This document shows positions 10,138 to 20,689 of a stretch of 43,902 nt of DNA, piece after piece; the first letter of the stretch is position 1, and each line of letters starts with the position of its first letter. The DNA is taken from assembly GCA_003427395.1 (NCBI GenBank), contig BFEA01000050.1:1144778-1188679 (forward strand). The letters are read 5' to 3'. Position numbers and translations under genes: made by a program. The stretch comes from Chara braunii. Lineage: Eukaryota > Streptophyta > Charophyceae > Charales > Characeae. The notes under the pieces are model-generated. The model was not told where the DNA came from. It saw only the letters and a list, made by a program, of their open reading frames with translations, and did no database searches.

Positions 10138-11154
10138 GCCCATTTCCAGCCTGGAGTGGTGCTACTCAGACGGAGTCAGACCTTCCCTGTTTGGGCCTGC
10201 TGGTAGTACTGGCCAGTATCACCGGACCCTTAGCATGGCCCCACTCTACAGTACTGGGCTGCAGGCTCTGCCTGTTTTCCAATAGGGTCCAGCCCTAGCT
10301 GATATTTTTGTTTCTTTTTTTTACAATGATCCGTTTTTTTTTTCTTTTTTTCTTTTTTCTTTTTTTGCTTTTTTTCTGCAGGTTGACCTACCGAAACCTT
10401 GTTACCCCTTCTCCTTCCACTAAATGAGTAAGGTTCAGTAGCCCTAGCTGCTGATATTATATTCTTTTTCTTTTTTTTCTTTTTTTTCTTTTTTTTCTTT
10501 TTTCTTTTTTCTTTTTTCTTTTTGATATTATATTCTTGTACTACGTCATGTTCATTCATTCAGATTGTTGGCATTATATCTCTGGTCATCTTGTTGGAGT
10601 GTGCTGTCCATGGTGTGCTGTTTAATGTCCATCCCAACCTTACACACCATCCCCATCATCCACGTGAGTCTGCCCACACGCACTGTCTCACTTCATTGGT
10701 ATCGGGAGTGGGGCCTTTCCCATACCTTTTCCTGCCCTCCCACAGAGGCCCAGTCCCCCTTCGTAGGTAATTATGGGGTTGACGGGAAGGGTCCCTTGTG
10801 CATGTAGCATGGCCAATGCGGCTTCCATAAACTGCACTAGAAGACTTGGAAAGACCGAGAAAAACATTACGTTGGAGAAGACCACGCATGTAAAGGCAGG
10901 GCACGAATTTTATTGTGTGTGTATGCACGTGCCTGCGAAGGCAAGACCCCTTTTTTTTGTTGCTAAATGATGAGTATCCACGAAAACTTCCACCTAAAAT
11001 GAGGCCACCATGCATGACACACTCAGACACGAGTTTCACATCACACCACACTCATGGAGACACATGACATCCCAAAAGAGTCTCAGAAATCAACATAAAC
11101 TTGATCATTTTCTTCATCACCAGTGGCTATGGCTGCTCAACTCAGCATGCAGGT

Positions 11155-11156
<2 letters not shown>
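10138..11156. other. Non-coding with T/C-rich tracts
   Basis: Two T-rich tracts (about 10304-10375 and 10465-10524, the latter a (CTTTTTT)n-like repeat) each follow a 'ccctagctg...gatatt' block, so this is a small diverged duplication. No gene is recognised in the remainder. Confidence 0.5.
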
Positions 11157-11219
<63 letters not shown>

Positions 11220-11220
11220 N

Positions 11221-11309
<89 letters not shown>
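11157..11309. repeat. (CT)n microsatellite
   Basis: About 76 CT dinucleotides with a single ambiguous base at 11220. The true length is uncertain because short reads cannot span it. Confidence 0.96.
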
Positions 11310-11312
<3 letters not shown>

Positions 11313-11747
11313 GTGTCGCTCTCAGTGTGGCTCTCACCTCACAGTCCTTGCTTGTCTCTGAGAATGTCTTCCTCTCTCTCACACTGTAGCTATGGCTATG
11401 GCGCCCAGTGCCATTGACTACACTGCCTTACGCTCACTCTCACTGACTTGATCGCCTCTCCAACACACAAGACTGCAGCAGTGCTTCCGCATTGAGTGCC
11501 CAACACCCTGGGTTGACGTCCTTGTACTGCTGAAGTTTTATACTTGCTGGTTCGACTCTCAGGCAGCTTCCGCCGGTTATGGGTTGGTTCCCCTTTTCCT
11601 TGTTTGCTGCTTCTGGAAGCTTACGGATTCTCCTTGCACCTGGCTGCTTGGTTGGACTGACTGACACATGGCCTAAGGGCCTCGTTCCACACCACTTGAG
11701 TTCAAGAGTGAAGCGAAAAATCATCGTTCCACCCCCCCCTTAGAGTC
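11310..11747. other. Anonymous sequence, no gene seen
   Basis: Nothing recognised. The sequence remains CT-rich for about 80 bp after the microsatellite and is then unremarkable until the inverted-repeat element at 11748. Confidence 0.45.
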
Positions 11748-12238
11748 GGGAAATTGCATCTGTACCCCATCTTCACCCGCTATACCCAGTCCCAGTGCAA
11801 ACTTGCATCTATATCCGGAGGCTGTTCAACTTTGCATAGTACCCAGCTTTTCCCCTGTGCAAAATTGTAGGTGTACCGATCCCGCAGGCCCTTGATTTGG
11901 AGCACCGAAGCTCATGCCCACCAAGTAGACCACTGTGGCCCAACGGCTGCTGGGTATGAGCATAATTTCAGTCATCTGGTAGCAGGGTACATGAACAATT
12001 TGGCCGCTCCTCCTCAGGTCCGGGTATGCCCATAATTTTGCCTGGGTATGTCCATAATTTGGGCATTCCGGTAGTTGGTTATAACCGCAAATTTGCGGTG
12101 GCCAACCTGGGTCCACCTCGGTCCTGGGCATGCAAACAATTTCCACCAGCCGTTTTTTGGGTATAGACGCAAGTTGGCGCTGGGACTGTGTATAGCCGGT
12201 ATTCCCATCTTTAAGTGGGGTAGAGATGCAATTTTCCC
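11748..12238. mobile_element. Inverted-repeat element made of a 17-bp motif array
   Basis: The termini are inverted: GGGAAATTGCATCTGTACCCC at 11748 matches the reverse strand ending at 12238. The similarity continues inward through 'gctatacccagtcccag', 'aacttgcatctatatcc' and 'ggctg' blocks. The whole element is built from a degenerate 17-bp motif, roughly GGGTATRNNCATAATTT. Four copies lie on the minus strand in the left part (11752-11768, 11800-11816, 11828-11844, 11861-11877). Eight lie on the plus strand in the right part (starting 11952, 11985, 12022, 12044, 12077, 12126, 12159, 12218). There is no coding capacity, so I infer a non-autonomous foldback element. Confidence 0.7.
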
Positions 12239-12479
12239 TTTTATTTTTTTAAGGGGCAAGTGCGTTGGAGTCAGACCGACGTTCAGAATAGGCAACTTTA
12301 GCAGTTCCCGAAATGGAGCAAAAAAGGCAACCCTAAATCTGCCAAGCGCCACTGCGGGTAATGACTGGCGCAGTTTGAGACCCCCGCACATTTCTAAACT
12401 CACACCATGACACCAGCGCCACTTTTTTCTTGCCTATTTCAAACTAAAAGTGTGGCACAGCCACAGTTTCCCCTTTTTT

Positions 12480-12625
12480 GTAATAAAAGACTCTGCAGGA
12501 ACTAGTAGGGAGGGTGGTAGAAGCATCCCCCCTACTAGGTCCTATTTGGTCACTCCGTCCATTGGTGAGGGGCTGCGCCTGCTGGAAAACGGGTCCAGCG
12601 TCCCTCATGAACATTCAAAATTTGG
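12480..12625 (-). mobile_element. LINE 3' tail, reverse strand
   Basis: Read on the minus strand, this carries the family 3' end. Stem-loop 1 is at 12580-12599 (GCTGGA, loop CCCGTTT, TCCAGC). It is followed by 'ccaatggacggag', matching 'ccaatagatggag' of other tails. Stem-loop 2 is a 16-nt inverted pair at 12498-12513 and 12527-12542 with 14 of 16 positions paired. A short A-rich stretch follows. No ORF2 sequence is visible upstream, so this is a very short 5'-truncated copy. Confidence 0.72.
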
Positions 12626-13033
12626 GAGTCCAAATGATGATGAGATATACCAGAGTATTCACCCTGTCTGAATCAGCACCTCTTCACTCCTCACAGGGCG
12701 CCAGATCCTACTATTTTATCTAGCACTGGTTCACTTGACAAAAACCCATGGCCATTACCAGCCATTCATCCCATTTCACTCATACCCAAACCAAGATCTA
12801 GGAACCAAACTCAATGGGGATGGAGGGAATGGGTCTTGGAACCGAAGTCAATGGGGGTGGAGAGAATTTGGATTGAGAAAAATAGCGACAAATGGATGAT
12901 GACCATATGGCAAGTTCCTGACCAATCAAAGGCGATGCAGTGATTCGCATGGGGGTGAGTTCGTGCAAATGCAGTCGCATGCCTTGCCTTAGCCACATTG
13001 CATGCACACATACACCATGCAAGTGATGACATT
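12626..13033. other. Anonymous sequence, no gene seen
   Basis: No gene recognised. The SINE-like sequence at 13034 may extend into 12930-13033 on the minus strand. Confidence 0.4.
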
Positions 13034-13103
13034 CGGATTTGAACCCATACATGTCGCATCCTCGAGTGTGTGAGACATCCCTACTAACCACTATACCATT
13101 TTC
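13034..13103 (-). repeat. tRNA-derived SINE-like sequence
   Basis: On the minus strand an A-box-like ATGGTATAGTGGTTAG (13084-13099) is followed about 40 nt later by a B-box-like GGTTCAAATCC (13035-13045). These are the internal RNA polymerase III promoter elements of tRNAs and tRNA-derived SINEs. The acceptor and anticodon arms do not fold into a proper tRNA, so it is not a functional tRNA gene. It could be the head of a SINE or a tRNA pseudogene. Only one copy is seen in this window. Confidence 0.5.
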
Positions 13104-14956
13104 CATCCATAAGAGTGGTACCGCATTCATCATTTGTGCTGTTTACTCCTGTCCCTTCCCAGCTACGAGACGGTGTTGTGACCCTCTATTTGCCCCCATC
13201 CCGCCTTGCCCCTGCTGGGTGGCAGACTGGTAAATGGGGGTTGTTTGAAATTGTCGTGAACACCTCAATGCCATGCCTGCGCTACATATGGAAGATCACT
13301 GGCATTGGTCATCATTATCATCATTTGGATTAAATCATTCTGTTTATTATTGCTGAGGTGCATTTGATTTTGCTGTCACCTTTTCAAGGCCCAATTGGGA
13401 TACCTGAAGGGCTTAGATAAGTAGGATCTATGAGTTTTCTATTTGATTTATTTTATTTTTTCAACCAGGGGCGAGTCTACCTGGGGGGGCAATAATAGCA
13501 TCCTCCCCTTGTACGCACTGTGCCGCACGAGCTTACGTGTACTGAATGGTTCTTGCACCCTTTTCGTTTTCTCATCCTTAAACGGGTTGTATACTACGTT
13601 CTTAGTTGTGATCTCGGAATTCCGACGTAATTCTTCAGGCTTTGTCTTTGGTGGGGTATCAGCGGGTGGCTTGCGTTGGTTAATCCATTTTCTTTTCAGA
13701 GTTCTTTTTTTTTTTTGTAAATTTCGGGTTACCCTCGCAGCTTGTATGAATTTCATTTTTCTGCCTAGAAGATGGAAGATTTTCCGCGCGCCTTAGCGAG
13801 CGCGAGCGCGCTCAAAATTTCTTTCTGAATTTCTAAAATTCATGAGTGCTTGTCGGAATACTTTGCATCGAAGTCCTTTTCCTTCCGTCTCTAATTTTTG
13901 AGATGCCCCTACAAAGTCGCATGTATTTTTGTAATTTTTTTGTCGATGGATGATAGACCAGGAATCGCGCGCCTTAACATGTGTGCGAGAAAATTCTTTT
14001 CGAACTTTTCAATTTTGAATTAGTCATACTAGGAATTAGGTGCAGCCTCACTGACATTTTGCCCAACTGTTTTGATGCCTTTACGTTTTTCGTTAGTGCA
14101 TCAATACAAACGAGTTTCTGCATGGAATCTTCCCCCACACACTTTGTCTTCCTTCTTCACGCCTTCTTCGCGTAAGTTGTAACAGTCTTCTTCTCGCTGA
14201 CTTCACGCCTGCTCCCTCTTCTGAATCATGTTGAATCTTGGTTTTGCCTTACACTGTCTCTCGTAACCACTTTTCTCACCTTCATCTGCCCTCAGAACGG
14301 AACACACCACTCCAAATGATTGTAGCAGTCGGGCGACAACGTGTAGAGCGGCTCTGAGTCGCTCACACTGCAATCCGATTGGCTACGTTACTTCAATTGG
14401 ATCAACATGTGAGTGTCCCCTTCCCTCTCTTTTCCCCTCTTGTCCCCGCCCCATCAGGCTTCCTCCACTTTCTACGTAACTATAAATCTTGTAAAGTATG
14501 TACCTTCTGCTCTTTTCTCTTTCGTGCGCATCTGCCAACTCTGCAGAATAGTCTCGACTCTCTAGATAGCATTGGTGATCAGCGAGTCTCCTGACATGTA
14601 TGTTGCAACTTACGTGATCACGTACTGGATTGCTGCGAAGGAATGCAGAATCTAGGCAGATGAGCGTCGAAGTTGAGTTAATGGGGTGGCAATCGTTGGG
14701 GTTTGCACTGAGTACGTGGTGACAGGAATTGTCAGTGCTTGAGCGGGATGAGATGTAATGGTTGATTGGTTGGCTGGTCAAGGGCCACATTTCAGAGAGC
14801 GATGGAGTTCGCATTTTTTCCCCATCTATCTCAGGCTCTTTTGAGTAAAGCTGCATGGTTGGACGCCAATTTTTTTCGCCTCAATCGCGTGCTTGTACCT
14901 CTCTTGTCCTTCCTCTCTTGTCCTTTCTGAGGTAACTTTCTAGGGGTACCCTTCCC
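13104..14956. other. Anonymous sequence, no supported gene
   Basis: AT-leaning sequence. A charged 102-codon minus-strand frame (13448-13756) and a 157-codon minus-strand frame (14383-14856) have no recognisable domain. A 'gcgcgcctta' motif occurs at about 13787 and 13970. Confidence 0.4.
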
Positions 14957-15014
14957 ATCACGAGGCATTTTTCAAAATCCATTTCGCGCAATTTTGGAAA
15001 ATGCCTCGTGGGGA
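14957..15014. repeat. Near-perfect 20-bp hairpin
   Basis: Arms 14959-14978 and 14991-15010 (outer part CACGAGGCATTTT and AAAATGCCTCGTG) pair over 20 positions with a single T-to-G pair, around a 12-nt loop. It could be a small MITE relic or a small-RNA precursor. Nothing in the flanks decides between them. Confidence 0.7.
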
Positions 15015-15443
15015 GACTCTTGTATTATTGAGGGGCTCAATAGTTGAATTAACCTTCATTTTCGAAACTTTTTGAAATTTGTACTATAGTTGGGGTCGAG
15101 TTGTAAGAAGGATAAGCGAGTAATTTGTGTTTCTATTTGTCCCCCCCCCCTTTTCCCCACTCCCCTCCGGCCCCGCTCCTTCCTTTTTTTGGTGCAATTT
15201 TGCAATTAGGATGCACCTTAGTGAGCGTGGACACTAGGTGATGTGTCAGTCTTTCCCTGACTTTTTAATTGTACATGAATCGATAATGGCACGGTAACTT
15301 GGGACCTTCAAATTTTAAATTTTCCGTAGTCTGCAGAGTAATACGTGCATCGTGCGACTAGTTAAGATTTCTTCTCAAAAAGTTTTAGGCGATTAGAGCT
15401 TTTAATTAGCTCACTTAGGTTTTTTGCTTCTCGGTTGGGTACG
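15015..15443. other. Anonymous sequence, no gene seen
   Basis: Low-complexity C and T runs at about 15140-15190 and otherwise nothing recognised. It ends at the sharp boundary of the element that starts TTGTCGAGC at 15444. Confidence 0.45.
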
Positions 15444-16046
15444 TTGTCGAGCGCATCGGTCCGGCACCGCATTAGGGCAGCGCGGAACCCTGCTGGCCGC
15501 GTCACGCAGAAGTTGGTTTAAATCCTTCGTCGCAGATAATACATGTGGAGCTTCCTTAAGCCGCTCCGGCCGAGTGCGCCAACCATACCTCTCGCGAGCC
15601 CCTACGACAGGATAGGGCCTACGCGAGGCACGACTTACCTACACCTTATGGGAGTTGTCACCTCCCTTCGGTGGGCGTATCCCCGCCGAGCTACCAGTCC
15701 ACAGTACGAGAGCTAATCAGTTGCAATCGCAGAGGTGGACCAGCCGATGGCGTTTCTCGTTCGCTGTAGCATAGGGGGTACGCACGGTAATACGCCTCTA
15801 TCGGACCCGCACGCGAACCGGCATCATGGGGGGCTGAAGTCCCAAGCGTGGCTCGTCGTCGGTCGACAAGGACGCATCCCACACACCACGCGCACACCAC
15901 ATTAAGAACACAAAAATATAAAACACACACACACACACACGAAACGACACGACCCAAAAAGCGAGACAACGCTCCTACTCCCTCGGTAGCCAACCCATAA
16001 CTTTCCGACGCGGAAAAGTCGAATACGCGTCGCGCGCCAGCCTTCG

Positions 16047-16053
16047 TATAAAA
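16047..16053 (+). promoter_or_regulatory. Candidate TATA box, copy A
   Basis: TATAAAA followed by 'ccgtgcggatgcaggg'. The equivalent site in copy B is TATAAAA at 32017-32023, followed by 'ccgcgcggacgcaggg'. Copy C has TACAAAA (41614-41620, minus strand). Conservation of context across copies supports a real promoter element. Confidence 0.5.
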
Positions 16054-17351
16054 CCGTGCGGATGCAGGGCTAACTCATATCGATTCGCAATGCAAACGTA
16101 CGCAAGCGGTCGCAATGATGACGTACTATGTAGTACCCATACTCACGCGGTCCTCGTTAATCTCGAGGGTCGCATTCGACACTCAAGTGTCGGCTGACAC
16201 GCGCCTTGAGGGTTAATCTCTCGACGCTGGACAACTATCATGCACGGTTGAAGACCACACACCCTCTTCTGCACCTTATGCAGAGCGGGTGGTACACAGG
16301 TTCACACCTTTGGTGGTAGTCGTCCCTCGCGGCCCTAGGGGTAAGTCCTCCCTGGGCCTGGGCGAAAGTCAAGGGGTTGACTTTGACGGCTGCCACGGAC
16401 TACAACGACCAACCATAAAAAATTCTAAAAAGCAAAGGATAAGGAATAGGCCGACGGTTCCCCCGCCTAATAAAAAATATCATAACCCTGGGTGCCCTCC
16501 CCTTTTTCGCGCGGTGTTGGCGACCTATAGTAATCCCAAACATTCGTTCATATGTGCCGGTCCCTTTTTGATCCCATAACTTTTACACACTAGGGCGGCG
16601 AAACGTCACGTGCGGGATTCTAATATAAAGCCGCGCAGCCGCGGACCGATCTCATACCAACCAACAATGCCAACCTTACATGGTAATCGCGGCTCCGGCC
16701 TCGCGATATTGAATGGCTGAAGGAATATATCGTGAGGGGTTACCCCACACGATATTGAACAGTTGAAGGACATGTCGTTCGGCCCTCGCGACATTTTCGC
16801 CTTCAAGGTAGGGTGCCTCGATGGGCAAAGAAAATAGGTTCTGCTCGAGGGAAAATCCCTCCCCTGCAGAGCCTAGGGCTTGAGATGCCCTGGACAAGGA
16901 CCTTGAATCTCGGCCCTGGACCAACGTCCGACTAAGAGAATCCTCAAAAAGCAAAGCAAAATACCAGGAAGGGTATTCCCTGGGCTTTCTAGTTTTAACC
17001 TTTGAGTATGCTCTTTGTGCGGGGGTCCCTTAACCCATGCAAACACTCATCCCAGGTACACTCATATATACATATAAAAAGAGAGGTATGTGACGATCAC
17101 TTCTCACAGTCTCACTGAGGTCGCTCACAATTATACGTATATATGTGATCGCAGGCAACCAAATCCAGAATTTGATTCACAACACATACCTGCAATCACA
17201 TCCACGAGCCAAGTCAACAGCCCACACACTACACGGAGTCAACCCCAACCATCTTCGACACTCATACCCCTCGCTTTAGCCATGCAAGCCCTAAACCTCC
17301 TGTCCAACCAACCTTAATTAAATACTCAGTACCTTTGTTAAATGGCCATTC

Positions 17352-17357
17352 AATAAA
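17352..17357 (+). promoter_or_regulatory. Candidate poly(A) signal, copy A
   Basis: AATAAA within 'cattcaataaaagtccggg', conserved at 32787-32792 (copy B) and 40847-40852 (copy C, minus strand). Confidence 0.5.
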
Positions 17358-17471
17358 AGTCCGGGTGAAACCATAATGAAACAATGAAAATCACCAGGGC
17401 TAAAGCCTTTTAGGTTGAGTGCGGAGGGTGAGTTGGAACTGAGTCGTAAACCGACGAATCAGCAACTGACC

Positions 17472-17488
17472 TGTTATCAGTGATAACA
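17472..17488. promoter_or_regulatory. Conserved 17-bp palindrome
   Basis: TGTTATCAGTGATAACA, a perfect palindrome about a central G. It is unchanged in copies B (32907-32923) and C (40716-40732) although the flanks vary. It could be a protein-binding site or an RNA hairpin. Confidence 0.6.
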
Positions 17489-17754
17489 GAAGATGACCCT
17501 CAAGAGATCAACCTGAATCTGGTCCTGAACTTGAATCAGACGATCAAGAGGGCCTGTAACACATGACAGGGCAAAGTCCCAAGCTAAACCGTTAAGTTCA
17601 TGGAGAACAATCTCCATATCGTGATCTTACCCAAATCATCCTAGTTAACTATGTCTAAGCCTACCTCCAAGCAATATAGTAAAATTTTCCCTTAGTCAAA
17701 GTGGACTTATCTAATCTCCACCTATAAAAACTTAATCGATCTCTTTTAAACTAA

Positions 17755-18300
17755 GAAAGTTTCGGCAGCGCTTCCCGTAGAAAAAGTGTCTTTCCAGAAT
17801 TTATATAAGTCTGGATATGAAATCAGAAATAATTTCTAACTTTGGAAAGTCAAAATTATGTCTAACTTCCTGAAATGACAAAAATTTGGGCAGCACTCCC
17901 TTTAGAAAGGGAGACTTCCCAGATTTATACTAAGTCAGATATTAACTCAAAAGACAGCTCGAGCTCAACTTTAGACAAAATTTAACTAACTCCTTAATTT
18001 TCTAGAAATTTTGGCAGCACTCCCTCTAGGAAAGCGCTGTGCCAAAATTTATACAAGGCTAAGTTCGAATTTTGAAAGTAACTTTGACTTCCCAAAGTTC
18101 AATTTTTTCCAACTCCCTGAATTAGCAAAAATTTGGGCAGCACTCCCTTTAGGAAAGGAGACTTCCCAGCTTTTAACTAAGTCAGAGAAAAGACAAAGCT
18201 GAACTTTTGAAAATTCAAAATTCGACTGATTCCTTGGATTTGTAGAAATTTTGGCAGCGTTTCCCGTAGAGAAAGTGGTTTGCCAAGATTTATACAAAAT
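17755..18300 (+). repeat. Hairpin array I, copy A (five units, about 120 bp)
   Basis: Five units spaced about 118-124 bp carry a GGCAGC..TTCCC..GTAG-type core at about 17764, 17888, 18012, 18134 and 18252. Units form an outer stem whose sequence alternates. 18006-18016 pairs perfectly with 18040-18050 (11 bp, GGCA/TGCC type). 18246-18256 pairs with 18281-18291 (one wobble). Units at 17888 and 18134 use GGG/CCC instead. The unit at 17888 also has a perfect inner stem CTCCCTTT/AAAGGGAG (17896-17903, 17906-17913). Compensatory changes suggest selection on structure. Confidence 0.75.
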
Positions 18301-18559
18301 CAAGTGTAAGAAAAGATCTCAGAAAATGCAAGAATTGATCTAAGTAAAAGAAAGTTACTACAAAAAATGCAGGAATTGAACTAACTCCTATCACTCGAGC
18401 ACATGACGAGTATCTAAAGCAACTACCTATAATACTGAAATCCAAACAAACTAGCCATCTCACTCAGTCACATACAAACCAAACCACGAATGTAAGTACT
18501 CTCATCATCCCAAGTTCATTCCATATAGATAGTTTATGAATCTTTCAACCTCTTACATA
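18301..18559. other. Spacer between hairpin arrays
   Basis: AT-rich sequence with no gene or hairpin of either class recognised. Confidence 0.5.
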
Positions 18560-19260
18560 AGACATAGAGCTGGACCATTCGCCATGGAAACAATGTCCAG
18601 CTTGCCTTTAAGATATACACGAACAGGTTGCACAACTACTTCTTTCTTCTTTTGGGCATATGACTAGGCCATTCGCCATGGAAATAATGCCTAGCTACCT
18701 TGAGCCGTTTAATATCCAAAATTTAGTATTTCTCTGACTTTGTTTTCAAAAGGGGAAGCAAATACGGGCAGGGGACTGAACCATTCGTCATGGAAACAAT
18801 GTTCAGCGTGCCCATACTATTTACATTCATACTTCGTATTTTTCTCTTTCTCTTCTTGATGATATGGCTTAACGTTGGACCATTCACCATGAAAACAATG
18901 CCCAACTGCCAGTTCACATGCAAATACATATGAAGTATTTTCCCTTTATACTCAGTTTAACTTACGTGCGTGGTTTTCAGGCTAAACCATTCACCATGGA
19001 AACAATGCTTAGCCTTAGACCAGAAATCCTCCCTCAGAATAAACAAGAACTTAAACTCCTTCAATCAGGCAAACCCCCAGAGTTAACTAGAGCAACCAGG
19101 TCATTCACCATGGAAACAATGCCTGGTTCCCCAGAAAACAACTAAATAAACACAGCAACCAGGTCATTCACCATGGAAACAATGCTTGGTCCTTCAAAAA
19201 ACAGTCAAATAAACACAGCCCTGAGCCATTCACCATGGAAACAATGCTCAGGCTTTGGTT
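18560..19260 (+). repeat. Hairpin array II, copy A (eight covarying hairpins)
   Basis: Eight copies of a loop of exactly 21 nt, consensus Y followed by CATTCRCCATGGAAACAATG. They lie at 18575-18595, 18669-18689, 18781-18801, 18880-18900, 18987-19007, 19101-19121, 19164-19184 and 19226-19246. Each is flanked by a different but complementary pair of arms: AGCTGGA/TCCAGCT, CTAGG/CCTAG, CTGAA/TTCAG, GTTGG/CCAAC, AGGCTAA/TTAGCCT, AACCAGG/CCTGGTT, ACCAGG/CTTGGT (one wobble) and CCTGAG/CTCAGG. The CATT and AATG ends of the loop can extend the stem. The conserved loop with covarying stems implies a structured RNA or DNA. Spacing falls from about 105 to about 60 bp. Confidence 0.88.
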
Positions 19261-20689
19261 GACTCTTCCAAACGCATGCAAGACTACCTTCCTCCCATCG
19301 TCCCCCCAGTTTATCCCTTTGTCTGTTTTCAACCAAAATAAAGAAGAAACTTAGGCTTCACTCTCACACATTCCTTCCATTCAGTCTGATTGGGTCCTGA
19401 AGAGAAAGCAAAAACCATAGGGACAACCTCATGCATACAACAGTCATACTGCAGGGGGATAAATAAACATGGGTGGTAGTAGGTTGTACATATGGAAATG
19501 GTTTACCTGACGATTCCCTGCCTCCAGAACTCCTCCTGAGTTCCGGCAGAGCTCCCGCAATCGGTGGGTTGACTCCCCACAGAGTCTAGATGCGGTCCTA
19601 TGGGTTGCAATCCCGCCTGCCGCCTTCCCCTCAGAACAGGACCAGACTTGGAGTAAGAAGGGTAGAAAAAGAAGGTTTGAGACTCTCAGATACCAGAGGG
19701 GTGTTCTCAGACTGACTGGAGAGGGCCTTGTAATCTTCAGCGCCTGAGGGTCCCGCAATGGCAGCCAATGCACCAGCTTGGTCAGGTCGAAGTCCAGACT
19801 GTTGAGCACAACCCCGTCTCATAGAACTTCGCCACCTACCGCCGTCCCCGTCCAACTGAAGACACAGCCAAGCCCCAGCAACCTTGCGGCTTTCGCCAAC
19901 CTCCTCCTTAGCCCAAATCCTTGTCGCACGACGGCCTGCATGGTCACTCACAGCCTAGTCCCCCAGTTGTCCTATCAGACATACCACTCTACCAACTAAT
20001 AAGGACCCATGGAGTCGTGTGTCTAATGCAGGCCAGCAATCAACGAGCCCGCCAGAAAACACGGGCTGGCAAGAGTACGGTCAAGATACTCATACACACG
20101 GTTATGCTCAGACCAGTCTCGACAATCCACAGCAGACAGGCAGTCTACTCTGTTCGTAGGCCTGACTTCTCCCCCTCGCCTCCTCGCTATCCGTTCTACC
20201 CTGCAGCTGGCTCTCAAAGCTAAGCCAATATCAATCGGGGCACTTGTGCAAACTGCAATGGTGGCGGGACGGGCCAGGCCGGCCGTCGGGGTGACAGCAA
20301 TTGAACGACAACCGGAGCGGATTCGATCGCGCTCGACGAGCCCGAAGTTGGGCGCGGGCGCAACTACAGGGGTCAGCACGACTAGTCGATACTAAGCGTC
20401 AGTCATTACTGCGACCAGGATATCAGCCAATACAAAAGGATTCAAATGGGACCGACGCTTACCACCCCTGGGCCGTTTCTCAGAGTAAACGAGGGTGCAC
20501 CTTCCACCATCCCGCAGACCCATTCATGCTTTCATATCGTGCAGCCCCCTTCTCTGTTGTAGCTAGCTTCTAAGAACCTCCATGCACTCGCGTTACTCCG
20601 AAACTAGTCTCCTATTGTCAAAGTTAGCCCCACCAATCGATTCGTAGCGTCCGGAACCCCCACTCAGGATCAGAGTGCGAATAACATTT
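19261..20689. other. Anonymous sequence, no supported gene
   Basis: No recognised domain or repeat family. Small inverted pairs (for example GAACTC/GAGTTC near 19528) occur but no array. The far end of copy A may lie here undetected. Confidence 0.4.

Larger units (their letters stand above)
15444..19260 (+). mobile_element. TTGTCGAGC-family element, copy A (one end only)
   Basis: Copy A of a large non-coding family also present at 31446-33199 (plus) and 40447-42227 (minus). All three start abruptly at TTGTCGAGC. They then share, in order, 'ggagcttcc', a 'cctcccttcggtgggcgtatccccgccgagctaccagt' block, a (CA)n stretch, a TATA box, a pair of inverted segments, 'ggacaaggacctt', 'gtgacgatcacttctcaca', AATAAA, the TGTTATCAGTGATAACA palindrome and 'cctgtaacaca'. 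Copy A continues into two hairpin arrays (17755-18300, 18560-19260). It diverges clearly from B and C, and an opposite end is not seen before 20600. A promoter and poly(A) signal also fit a long terminal repeat, so LTR-retroelement origin is not excluded. No ORF is recognisable. Confidence 0.7.

Noticed and set aside
13448-13756. Charged 102-codon minus-strand frame
   Set aside because: It looks somewhat protein-like but has no recognisable motif, no neighbouring exon and no homologous copy in the window.
15424-15615. Short frames inside the TTGTCGAGC arms (also 15691-15993, 31599-31922, 41552-42032)
   Set aside because: Parts of these frames recur in all copies because the DNA repeats. The substitution pattern by eye does not favour codon third positions, and stops fall at different places.
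18560-19260. Regularly repeated 21-nt element with variable intervening DNA, superficially CRISPR-like
   Set aside because: Spacing is irregular, the arms next to the repeat covary as stems, the context is a eukaryotic transposon, and no cas-like gene is present.
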